Origin: SAR116 cluster bacterium AG-325-F22
GTDB taxonomy: Bacteria > Pseudomonadota > Alphaproteobacteria > Puniceispirillales > Marisalimonadaceae
Direction: 5' to 3'
Assembly: GCA_003282885.1 (NCBI GenBank)
Contig: QBYJ01000009.1
Location: 1-47,488, forward strand
Length of the DNA: 47,488 bases
Numbering within the stretch: the stretch's first letter is position 1; every line of letters begins with the position of its first letter. Below are positions 1 through 8,451 of this stretch, in pieces. The notes beneath the pieces are model-generated. The model was given only the letters and a program-made list of their open reading frames with translations. It was not told the DNA's origin and did not search any database. Both the position numbers and the translations under genes were made by a program.

Positions 1-527
1 TGGATGATATAAAAAAACTTAATATGCCTTCACCCTACAATGGACCAAAACCTCAGGGTGCTATACCTGATATATTTATTCAAGATAGCTTTTCTAGAGA
101 TGATGAAAGATTATGGGTTCCTTTAGCTCCGGGTAGATGATCTAGACCTCTATGCTTTAATATAAGTCAAGGATACTGGGTTCATTTGACTAAAGTAATT
201 GGAGGAGGTTTTTTGTCTCGACACAGGCATCCAGCCCCAGTTCATGGATTTGTCATCAAAGGGTCTTGGCGATACCTCGAACATGATTGGGTTGCTACTG
301 AAGGATCATATTTATTTGAACCACCAGGTGAAATTTATACTCTCGTAGTAGATGAAGATTGTGAAGAAATGATAACATTATTTCATAATTCTGGAGCCTT
401 ACTTTATTGTGATGAGAATGGAAAAACTATTAATTCAACTGACGTTTTTGATAGAGTTGATGCCGCTAGAAAACATTTTATTGCTGTAGGATTAGGCGCT
501 GATTATGTAAATAATTTTATCAGATAG
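1..527 (+). pseudogene. Cupin dioxygenase-like gene (2,4'-dihydroxyacetophenone dioxygenase family), interrupted by TGA, 5' end outside window
   Basis: The frame is open from the window edge (residues DDIKKLNMPSPYNG...) to a TGA at 138-140, then continues without a shift to a TAG at 525-527. Both halves belong to one cupin. Before the stop it reads LWVPLAPGR and after it SRPLCFNISQGYW. From memory of the family, a Trp sits exactly where the TGA lies (…PG-x-W-x-RPL…), so TGG to TGA is the simplest change. The HRHPAPVHGF cupin motif and the YLEHDW segment are present, but the later motif reads PGEIYTL where I expect PGETHTL, so a presumed third metal-binding His is Tyr. It converges with tctA and overlaps its end by 8 bases. 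The substrate is unknown. A fragment starting at Met 186 would lack the N-terminal part. Family assignment is fairly sure; loss of function is inferred and a base-call error is possible. Confidence 0.7.
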
Positions 528-2166
528 TCTTAAATATAGAAGATCTTTTATAAATGAAATAACATCCCGCTGAAAGTAATATACCTCCCACAACCATTCT
601 GACAGGGCTTCCCATCAAAAATAATGGTAAGGCAAGTAAAATCATGCTTATTGGAACATATATTTTTGTAAACAGAGTGTCTTTTTTTGCATCTTGATAA
701 AAAGGAAAAACAATAGAAATAATCGCCATTAAAAGAAAAAACAAAGACCATGGTCTAATTAAAAACAACATCATATCGTCACTAATTCCTGTCGCCCTTG
801 CCAGATTAAGCTCTGCTAATTTACCCAAAACCACTCCCAATATCATTGGTGCGAGGGGAAAATCTAACTTTTTCATAGCATATCCAATAACACCAAAGAA
901 GAACATTACCCATATATCAAAAACAACATTATGTAAGGCAAAAACACCAATTGCGCAATAAGCTAAAATCACAGAAGCTAATACATACATAGGAATTTTT
1001 GTAACAAGCAAAAATATCCTTAACGAAAAAGCCTGCAAACCAACCATGAAGAAATGAGCAACAAAAAAAGCTATAAAAACACCATAAGCTAGTAGTGGCT
1101 CATCTTGTATAAACGTTGGACCAGGAATTATATTATGAATCATTAAAGCACCTAACATTACTGCAGTTACTATATCTCCAGGAATACCAAGCGCCATCAT
1201 CATTATTAGAGCTCCACCTGCAGTGGCATTATTGGCTGCTTCGGGAGCAATAACGCCATCATATTCACCCTTGCCAAAATTAGATCTGTTTTTCGAAGCT
1301 TTTTTGGCTTGGTCATAAGCTAAAATATTTGAGATAGATCCACCAGCAGCAGGTAGAATTCCTGTAAAAATTCCAATAAAACTTGATCTAAATAAATTTA
1401 TCCACCTTCCTAAAATTATTATTATCGCTTGTTTATGTTCAACTTTAACCACTGCACCAGATTGAGACATTAAAGGGCTCTTTGCTCTTTTGTCATCCTC
1501 TACATCAGTTAACAACTGTGAAAACGCAAACAAACCAATTAGAACAGGTAAAAAGGCAAATCCTTGTTTAAATTCGTCAAATCCGAAAGTAAATCTTGCA
1601 ACACCATTAATTTCATCTTCTCCAACTGTTGCGGCGAATAATCCTAATAATCCAGCTATTAATCCTTTTGTAATATTTCCACCAGACAAACTGACTGTAA
1701 TTGTTAATGCAAATATTATTAGAGAAAAATAGTCCCATGGACCGAATTCTAAACCAAGAAAAGCTAATTGTGGTGCTAATGCAACTAAAATTACAGCACT
1801 TATCATTCCTCCAAAAAAAGATGACCATAGTCCTAAACCTAGTGCGAGTCCTGGTTTACCCGATCTGACTAAAGGAAAACCATCAAATGTTGTGGCAACA
1901 GAAGATGGCGTGCCAGGTATTCCAGTTAACATACATGACATTAATCCCCCCGAAAAACCACCAACAAAAACCCCTAACATAGTTGCCAATCCTTGTACTG
2001 GTGTCATGCCAAAGGTAAATGGAAGAGTTAATATTACACCCATTGCAATTGTAAAACCTGGAATTGCACCTGCTAGAATACCTGCAAGTGTTCCAATAAA
2101 CATTAAGCCAAGCGTTACCGGATCTAAAACTATGCTAGCAAAAGCTTGTAAAATTACATCTATCAT
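520..2166 (-). CDS. tctA: Tripartite tricarboxylate transporter, large permease TctA
   Basis: This is the large integral-membrane subunit of a TTT-type secondary carboxylate importer, which works with a periplasmic receptor (TctC) and a small permease (TctB). The 548-residue product is almost wholly hydrophobic with many membrane segments. It shows the family's glycine/proline-rich stretches, such as GILAGAIPGFT near residue 30, MLTGIPGTPSSVATTFDGFP near 80-100, and the later ILPAAGGSISNILAY and ALGIPGDIVTAVMLGAL repeats. The length is slightly above the usual ~500 because of a hydrophobic C-terminal tail. It starts 4 bases after tctB ends, giving the order tctC-tctB-tctA on the minus strand. 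It ends TGA directly followed by TAA and overlaps the convergent cupin gene by 8 bases. The substrate cannot be read from sequence; citrate and other carboxylates are known for the family. Confidence 0.92.
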   Translation of the reverse strand: MIDVILQAFASIVLDPVTLGLMFIGTLAGILAGAIPGFTIAMGVILTLPFTFGMTPVQGLATMLGVFVGGFSGGLMSCMLTGIPGTPSSVATTFDGFPLVRSGKPGLALGLGLWSSFFGGMISAVILVALAPQLAFLGLEFGPWDYFSLIIFALTITVSLSGGNITKGLIAGLLGLFAATVGEDEINGVARFTFGFDEFKQGFAFLPVLIGLFAFSQLLTDVEDDKRAKSPLMSQSGAVVKVEHKQAIIIILGRWINLFRSSFIGIFTGILPAAGGSISNILAYDQAKKASKNRSNFGKGEYDGVIAPEAANNATAGGALIMMMALGIPGDIVTAVMLGALMIHNIIPGPTFIQDEPLLAYGVFIAFFVAHFFMVGLQAFSLRIFLLVTKIPMYVLASVILAYCAIGVFALHNVVFDIWVMFFFGVIGYAMKKLDFPLAPMILGVVLGKLAELNLARATGISDDMMLFLIRPWSLFFLLMAIISIVFPFYQDAKKDTLFTKIYVPISMILLALPLFLMGSPVRMVVGGILLSAGCYFIYKRSSIFKTI

Positions 2167-2170
2167 AATA

Positions 2171-2665
2171 TTACCAAATTCTAAGAATTTCTCCTTCTGG
2201 TAAAATAACTTTTAATCCAAAGGTAAAAATTGACCACATTATCCCTATTGTAATTATAGAAATAATTAAATGATTAATAATTTTTTCTAGTTGAAACCCA
2301 CCCAACAAGGTAAGTAAACCAAATACAAATAGAACACCCCCGATTAGCATACCCAGATAATCTAGAAATGCTAAAAAAAGAACAAACATAAAAAAACACA
2401 TTAAAGCATTTTTAAATTTGAAAAAAACATTTGGTTTATATGTATTATTTGATTTTAAATAATTATTTTCACGTTGGAAAATAATAGACTTAATAAGCAT
2501 AACTAAAGACATTATTGATAAAAGAATTAAAACTATAGTTGGCCAAAAACTAGCTTTCATTCCTTGATAACCAGGATCTTCAATATCAAAACTACTATTG
2601 ATCATTATTCCACAAAATAACAATAAAAAAATAGCTACAAATGTATCTTTGTTAATATTCATCAT
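2171..2665 (-). CDS. tctB: Tripartite tricarboxylate transporter, small permease TctB
   Basis: A small membrane protein of 164 residues with four hydrophobic segments (roughly residues 7-24, 38-60, 85-120 and 130-155), the expected size and layout of TctB (DUF1468). The second half has the family's pattern of short glycine-rich helices (LGMLIGGVLFVFGLLTLLGG). Sequence conservation in TctB is low, so position is the stronger evidence: it lies between the receptor tctC and the large permease tctA, 4 bases before tctA. A second Met directly follows the first, so the start could be one codon later. It is expected in the inner membrane in complex with TctA. Confidence 0.85.
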   Translation of the reverse strand: MMNINKDTFVAIFLLLFCGIMINSSFDIEDPGYQGMKASFWPTIVLILLSIMSLVMLIKSIIFQRENNYLKSNNTYKPNVFFKFKNALMCFFMFVLFLAFLDYLGMLIGGVLFVFGLLTLLGGFQLEKIINHLIISIITIGIMWSIFTFGLKVILPEGEILRIW

Positions 2666-2710
2666 AGTTTATTTAAAGAAGAGATAAAAAATATCTCTTC
2701 TTTAACTATT

Positions 2711-3689
2711 TTAGTCTGTTCTTTTATATACACCAACTTGTTTAGCTATTGGTTTCCAATAATCATAAGTAGCCTGAAAATGTTTTTTATAATCTTCAGG
2801 ACCTTTATAGTTTATCAAAATACCTTTTTTGTCCATAGCTGCTTTAAAATCCTCGTCCTTTGCAGCACCTTCAAACATTTTTGCATAATGATTAACTATT
2901 TCTGATGAAGTGCCTTTTGGAGCAACAACTCCTCTTTCAACGGCAAAAATAACATTAGCACCCTGCTCCTGTGCAGTTTTTATATCAGGGATTTGATCAA
3001 GCCTTGAATCATTGGTAACACCTAGTGCTTTTAATTTACCAGCTTTAATAAACTTTAAAGCTGCTGCCAAATTAATCTCACCTAATTTGATGTTATCAGC
3101 CAAAAGAGCAGTCATTCTTTGTTTTGTTCCATCGTAAGAAACATGTTTAAATTTTATACCAGTAGCATCTTCTAAAAGTAGAAAAACAAACTGACTTGTT
3201 GAGCCGAAAGTTCCACCTGCAGTTATTGTTTCAGGTGATTTTTTAGCTTCTGCAACTAGCTCTGATAAATTATTATAGGGAGTATTAACATTTGCACCTA
3301 TAATTGAAGGTGTAGAAGTAACCATAGATACTGGCTCGAAAGCATCCCAAGTAATATCAATCCTACCAGTAAGATAACTGGTTATTGCACTTTCGTGTAA
3401 AGCAATTAATGTACAGCCATCTGGCTTTGCTTTAGCTACTTGATTAGCACCTTTGTTTCCACCTTGACCACCTACATTTACGACTTGTAGTTGGGGTTTC
3501 AAACCTATTTTGTTGGCTTTATTTGCTATCATCCTCATTATAATATCAGTACCCCCACCAGCACCCCATGGGACTACTAATTTTATTTGTTTACACGGTA
3601 TTAATTTTGAAGCAATCGAAGGATAAGTATTAAAAATTATAGTTATATTTAATATTAATATAAAAAAATTTTTGATTCAAAATAAACAT
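2711..3689 (-). CDS. tctC: Periplasmic tricarboxylate-binding receptor TctC, with a frameshift in the signal peptide
   Basis: This is the solute-binding receptor of the TTT system (Bug/TctC family). The mature part is intact: KLVVPWGAGGGTD, VVNVGGQGGNKGANQVAKAKPDG, and a C-terminal end near YDYWKPIAKQVGVYK are all typical. The first ATG in this frame (3538) would remove the signal peptide and the first beta strand. The frame remains open upstream to about 3676 without a standard start codon. An ATG at 3689-3687 lies in another frame, and removing one T from the T7 run (A7 at 3662-3668 on the plus strand) joins them to give MFILNQKFFILILNITIIF...SIA-SK, a good signal peptide. A one-base insertion or base-call error is therefore likely. 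It is the first gene of the tctCBA operon and diverges from the transpeptidase-like gene. Confidence 0.82.
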
Positions 3690-3796
3690 TTTATAAAGAT
3701 AACACTTATAATATAAATGTTAATTTTTTTTAAGTATTGATGTTAAATAAGATATCATAGAGTATTTTGAGTCTAAAATAAGCGGAAGATTAATAA

Positions 3797-5613
3797 ATGA
3801 ATAATTTTCAATTTACCACTAGACCAGAAATTGTTGGAAATTTTGGCATTGTAACATCTACTCATTGGGTTGCTTCAGCAGTTGGAATGTCAATATTAGA
3901 AAAAGGAGGTAATGCATTTGATGCGGCAGTTGCTACAGGATTCACTCTTCAAGTTGTCGAACCTCATCTAAATGGTCCTGGTGGTGAGGTACCATTGATC
4001 TTAGCTCCGAATAATAAAGATCCAATTGTTATATGTGGTCAAGGAGTAGCTCCAGAGCAAGCGACGTTAAAGAGTTTCAATGATCTTGGATTAAATATAG
4101 TCCCAGGTAGTGGTTTGTTACCAGCTGTTGTCCCAGGTGCTTTTGATGCTTGGATGTTATTATTATTGAATTTTGGAACCATGTCATTAAGAGATGTCTT
4201 GGAACCATCTATTGACATTGGAACGAAAGGTTATCATTTAGTTCCAAACATAATTAATACCATAAAGTCTGTTGAAGAATTATTTAGAAATGAATGGACA
4301 AGCTCTGCAGAAATATATCTTCCAGGAGGCAGGTTGCCTCAAGAGGGTGATTTTTTTACTAATAAAAAAAAATGGCCGAAACATATTTAAAGATCATTAA
4401 AGAAGCAGAAGGAAAGTCAAGAGATAAAAAAGAACAGATAAATCAAGCTAGAGAAATATGGAGCAAAGGTTTTGTCGCAGAAGAAATTGAAAATTATTGT
4501 AAAAATAATCATGTAATGGATACAACTGAAAGTAAGCATAAAGGCTTACTTACTGCCGATGATATAGCTAATTGGTCAGCTTCTATAGAAAAACCTTTAT
4601 CTTATGATTACAAAAACTATACCGTTTGTAAAACTGGTCCATGGGGACAAGGACCAACTTTCCTTCAGCAATTAGCATTATTGAAAAAATTTGATTTGGA
4701 TGTTCTAGATGAAAAGTCACCAGAATTTGTTCACTTAGTTGTTGAGGCAACCAAATTAGCTTTTGCAGATAGGGAAGCTTTTTATGGTGATACTAACTTT
4801 AATGAAATACCGATGGATATATTACTGAGTGAACGGTATAATGTTCAACGAAGAAGTCTAATTTCTGGAAAAGCCTCTATGGAAGTTAGGCCTGGAAATA
4901 TTCCTGGGTTTGGAGGGGAAGTGTCGGTAAGACCAAAGGGTACAACTCCAGAATCATTTTCTAAATTTGACATAGGCGAACCAACAGTAGCTAGATTTGA
5001 TGAACCAAATCCAAACAGCTTAGGGAATACTAAAGGAGATACCACTCATTTTGATATAATAGACAAATGGGGCAACATGATCGCAGGAACACCTAGTGGT
5101 GGATGGCTACAAAGTTCTCCTATTATACCAGAACTAGGTTTTTGTTTGTCTAATAGAGGTCAAATGTTTTGGTTAGATGATAAATCACCTGCTTGTATAG
5201 GACCTAAGAGGAGACCCAGAACGACTTTGTCTCCGAGCTTAGCACTAAAAGATGGCGTTCCATATATGGTTTTTGGAACACCAGGTGGCGATCAGCAAGA
5301 TCAGTGGTCACTTCATTTGTTTTTGAGACACGTTCACTTTGGATTGAACCTTCAGGAGGCTATTGATGCCCCAGGTTTTAGTACAGCTCACTTTCCAAAT
5401 TCCTTTTATCCAAGAGAAACTGATATAGGTCACTTAGCCGTTGAAGGAAGGTTTCCTTCAAAGACTATTGATGAACTTAAGAAAAAGGGTCATAAAATTT
5501 CTGTTGATACTGAATGGAGTCTTGGGAGAATGACAGCTGCTTCTAAGGAAAATGGAATTTTAAAAGGCGCAGCAAATCCAAGATTTATGCAAGGATATGC
5601 AATTGGAAGATGA
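3797..5613 (+). pseudogene. Gamma-glutamyltranspeptidase-like Ntn hydrolase, split by a frameshift in an A9 run
   Basis: Two adjacent frames together make one gamma-glutamyltransferase-family protein of about 605 residues, the normal length. The first part (3797-4390) carries the N-terminal signature (TSTHWVASAVGMSILEKGGNAFDAAVATGF, VVEPHLNGPGGE). The second (from about 4372) carries the self-cleavage site GDTTHFD with the nucleophile Thr at 5041-5043, and the RPRTTLSPSLAL and FGTPGGDQQDQW motifs. The break is at nine A's, 4364-4372; ten would join the frames as ...FFTNKKKMAETYLK. No signal peptide is visible, which would suggest a cytoplasmic acylase/oxamate-amidohydrolase type rather than secreted Ggt. 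It diverges from tctCBA and is followed 18 bases later by the aspartate-dehydrogenase-like gene. Family is certain; whether it is broken in the organism is not. Confidence 0.85.
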
Positions 5614-5631
5614 AAAAAATAGGATAAAATC

Positions 5632-6432
5632 ATGAATGTCGGGATTGTTGGATTTGGATCCATAGGAACAGAAGTTGGTAAAGCACTTATTAATGGGGTA
5701 GAAGATTTTTCTTTATATGGTATCACATCAAGAAGTAAAGCAAACGCTCAAGAAAGAATTGATAAATTAGATAAAAATATAGAAATTTATAATTTAGATA
5801 ACCTTGTTGATAATTGTGAGATAATTATTGACTGCGCACCAAAAGAGGCTTTTAGAGAAATTGCTACTAAATGTATTAATAAACAAAGAAAATTGATAAC
5901 AGTAAGTGGCTCAGGAATTCTTGATAATTTGGACCTGGAGAAATTAGCGAAGAATAACAACTCTCAAATTATTTTAGCCACAGGAGCAATTTTAGGCTTA
6001 GATGCCCTAAGAGCCGCTTCAGAATCTAACATTAATTCTGTCACAATGATTACACGTAAACCGCCTAATGCTCTGACTAATGCTACATATGTTATTAATA
6101 ATAATATTCAAATAAATGATTTATTAGAACCAAAATTAATATTCAAAGGGTCTGCAACCGATGGTGCAAAAGCTTTTCCAGCTAATGTAAATGTTGCTGC
6201 AGCGGTAGGTTTAGCTGGAATTGGCGCGGATAAAACTAACCTTGAGATATGGGCTGATCCTAATTTAAATAGAAATACCCATAAAGTTCAAGTTGACTCA
6301 GACAGCGCGGTTTTTGAAATGTCTATTCAAAATGTTCAAACACCTGAGAATCCAGGAACAGGCAAAATTACTAGTTTAAGTGTTGTAGCTTGTTTAAGAG
6401 GCTTAAAATCTTCGTTTAAAATTGGAACATAA
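5632..6432 (+). CDS. nadX: Aspartate dehydrogenase-like NAD(P)-dependent oxidoreductase
   Basis: A 266-residue protein of the NadX/L-aspartate dehydrogenase family (aspartate to iminoaspartate or oxaloacetate plus ammonia). It has an N-terminal Rossmann motif (IVGFGSIGTEVG), the middle IILATGAILGLDALRAA segment, and the diagnostic GSATDGAKAFPANVNVAAAV followed by LAGIGADKTNLEIWADP. A conserved His follows in the NRNTHKV segment. Its length matches the family. It is co-directional with the transpeptidase-like gene, 18 bases downstream with an AGGA element before the ATG, so the two probably form a unit; release of an amino acid by the hydrolase and its oxidation here is an inference. It converges with the panE-like gene 2 bases away. 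The true substrate may be another amino acid; I see no other NAD-biosynthesis gene nearby. Confidence 0.85.
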   Translation: MNVGIVGFGSIGTEVGKALINGVEDFSLYGITSRSKANAQERIDKLDKNIEIYNLDNLVDNCEIIIDCAPKEAFREIATKCINKQRKLITVSGSGILDNLDLEKLAKNNNSQIILATGAILGLDALRAASESNINSVTMITRKPPNALTNATYVINNNIQINDLLEPKLIFKGSATDGAKAFPANVNVAAAVGLAGIGADKTNLEIWADPNLNRNTHKVQVDSDSAVFEMSIQNVQTPENPGTGKITSLSVVACLRGLKSSFKIGT

Positions 6433-6434
6433 AA

Positions 6435-7349
6435 CTAAGTTAACTTTTCTTTGTATAGCTTCATTTTTAAATAACATGAAGTTAGTATAGGGCTATCAAA
6501 ATTATAATTTTTTGCTTTAGAGATCAAATGCCCAAATATCTCCTCATGCTCTGTAAAGGCATTTTTTTCAACGTCTCTTTGCATAGACGCTTTAATAGGA
6601 GAATCTTTAAACATAATATTTTTCAAGACATTATTTGATTCATTATCATCAAGTGTATAACCATAAAATTCAGCAATTGATCTACATTCTTTATACAAAT
6701 CCGTTAAAGTTTTTTTACCAACTTCATGATTACTAATCTCTCCCAAAGTTGAACCAAAAAGAGTTGTTGCTCCTGCAACAGTAGCAATAAAAATCCATTT
6801 TTTCCATAAATCTAGAGTTATATCTTCACTAATAACAGCATCAAATTTAGTTTTTTCACACATATCTAAAAATGGTTTTAAAAAATAATTTTGGTTTGGT
6901 ATTCTGTTTCCAAAAGTAAGTTTTTTAAATTCACTAAAGTGTTCTATTGTTCCGTCTTGGTTAATAGTTGAGCTTATATGAGCAACACCTCCCATGACAT
7001 TATTACTTCCAAACTCCTCATCTAACTTTTTTAAGTGAGTCATACCGTTTAAAAAAGGTATAATAACACCTTTCCCTTTGGTAAGTTTTAAATCAAGTAT
7101 AGCTTTATCTAAATCATATGTTTTACAGGAAACTAATATTACGTCGTAGATTGGCTTTAGTTCATTTGCTATTACTAGATTTGGTTTTAGTTTAAGGTTT
7201 CCAAGCGGACTAATTACTTTTAAACCATTTTTTACTAATAAATCTTTTCTTTTAGGCCTTACTAAAAAAGTTACATCTGCACCACTTTGTTGAAGGTAAC
7301 CTCCAAAAAAGCCTCCGATGCCACCTACTCCTAAAATTAATGTTTTCAT
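6435..7349 (-). CDS. 2-Dehydropantoate 2-reductase family protein (PanE/ApbA)
   Basis: A 304-residue ketopantoate-reductase-family enzyme (NADPH-dependent reduction of a 2-oxoacid). Residues 1-30 hold the nucleotide-binding LGVGGIGGFFGGYL motif followed by ADVTFLVRP. The segment VSCKTYDLDKAI and the helix DLWKKWIFIATVAG (conserved Lys) are characteristic, as is the C-terminal SMQRDVEKNAFTEHEEIFG. A good Shine-Dalgarno (GAGGT) sits 4 bases before the ATG. It lies downstream of the aldo/keto reductase on the same strand, separated by 37 bases. Many genomes carry several PanE paralogues, so this copy in a catabolic neighbourhood may act on a different oxoacid; I therefore give no gene symbol. 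Confidence 0.85.
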   Translation of the reverse strand: MKTLILGVGGIGGFFGGYLQQSGADVTFLVRPKRKDLLVKNGLKVISPLGNLKLKPNLVIANELKPIYDVILVSCKTYDLDKAILDLKLTKGKGVIIPFLNGMTHLKKLDEEFGSNNVMGGVAHISSTINQDGTIEHFSEFKKLTFGNRIPNQNYFLKPFLDMCEKTKFDAVISEDITLDLWKKWIFIATVAGATTLFGSTLGEISNHEVGKKTLTDLYKECRSIAEFYGYTLDDNESNNVLKNIMFKDSPIKASMQRDVEKNAFTEHEEIFGHLISKAKNYNFDSPILTSCYLKMKLYKEKLT

Positions 7350-7386
7350 TTACACCTCAATCTAATTGAATTCAATTAAATCTTAC

Positions 7387-8367
7387 TCAAATAAAATTTC
7401 TTTTTTGTAGTTTTGCAATTTCCTCTAAAACATCTTTAGGTAATGGGCCCATTTCAACTGCTTGAATTGAGTTTTTAAGATGATCTAATGATGCTAAACC
7501 TAATACAGCACTATGCAAATTATTAGTTGATAATCCATACCTTAGAGAAAATTGGGCTCTATTACCATGAGCTTCACCTACAAGTTCAAATATTTTTTTA
7601 ACTCGTTTTTCTTGTTCACTTGTATCAATAACATGTGTAACAGGAATTTCTCTCCCATGTCTTATATCAGTTGCAAGTAGACCAGCAGCAAAAATTCTTA
7701 TACCCATTATACCCATATTTTGTTTTTGACAATCTGATATCAAGCCAGAAAAATCATGATCATTCCACAAACCTTTATCATCAAAATTAGCTGTTGGATT
7801 TAAAAGATTATAATATATTTGGACGGTATCAAAAGAACCTGTATTAACTACATCTTTAATGGGACCAGTGTCGCCCAAAGCAGTAAAGCCAATACTATCT
7901 ATCCTACCGTCCTCTTTGATTTTTTCCATAATTTCAGAAACACTATTAGTCTTCAAAATTTGAGCGGATGTTAGGGTTTCATCACTTTCTTCGAGTGTTA
8001 TTTTATTATGTAACTGATATAATTCTAGTTTGTCTAATTTTAATCTTTTAAGACTATTATCTAATTTTCTATCAAGTTGAGATTCAAATGTTTCTGAACT
8101 TGTGGGATCTAGTCTTGCTTTTGATGAGACTTGTAGCTTGTTCTCACCTGAGAAGGAACTTAACAAATCACCAATATTTTTTTCTGATTGGCCATCACTA
8201 TAGCTTTCTGCTGTATCAATCCAGTTGATTCCTGACTCAATTGAGAATTCTATAGCTTTTTCCATAGTTTCATATTTTGGATCAATAAAAAGTCCACCTA
8301 CCCATCCTCCTCCAAGTATAACCTGCGAAATATCTAATCCTGTTCTTCCTAATTTATTTTTTTTCAT
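7387..8367 (-). CDS. Aldo/keto reductase
   Basis: A 326-residue NAD(P)H-dependent aldo/keto reductase with a TIM-barrel pattern. The catalytic tetrad can be placed: Asp51 and Tyr56 (NWIDTAESYSDG), Lys83 (VSSKARLD) and His120 (YQLHNKI). The N-terminal KLGRTGLDISQVILGGG is typical of the family. Towards the C-terminus AQFSLRYGLSTNNLHSAVLGLASLDHLKNS matches the cofactor-phosphate-binding region and final helix. It heads a probable two-gene minus-strand unit with the panE-like gene and diverges from the EamA exporter. The physiological substrate cannot be inferred. It ends in TGA. Confidence 0.9.
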   Translation of the reverse strand: MKKNKLGRTGLDISQVILGGGWVGGLFIDPKYETMEKAIEFSIESGINWIDTAESYSDGQSEKNIGDLLSSFSGENKLQVSSKARLDPTSSETFESQLDRKLDNSLKRLKLDKLELYQLHNKITLEESDETLTSAQILKTNSVSEIMEKIKEDGRIDSIGFTALGDTGPIKDVVNTGSFDTVQIYYNLLNPTANFDDKGLWNDHDFSGLISDCQKQNMGIMGIRIFAAGLLATDIRHGREIPVTHVIDTSEQEKRVKKIFELVGEAHGNRAQFSLRYGLSTNNLHSAVLGLASLDHLKNSIQAVEMGPLPKDVLEEIAKLQKRNFI

Positions 8368-8451
8368 AATCTTATTATCTTTAATTGTTAAAAGTTGTAT
8401 TAGGTTAATTTTAAAGTTATGTCCTTACTACAACTTATTAGAATATCTATA

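Noticed and set aside
138-140. TGA read as Trp (genetic code change)
   Set aside because: TGA ends gatA exactly on the gatB start and pyrC' exactly on the plsY start, and TGG is the Trp codon throughout; one TGA inside one gene is better explained by mutation or error.
1892-2203. Plus-strand open frame opposite tctA
   Set aside because: Pro/Asn-rich translation is the complement of a hydrophobic membrane gene; no independent support.
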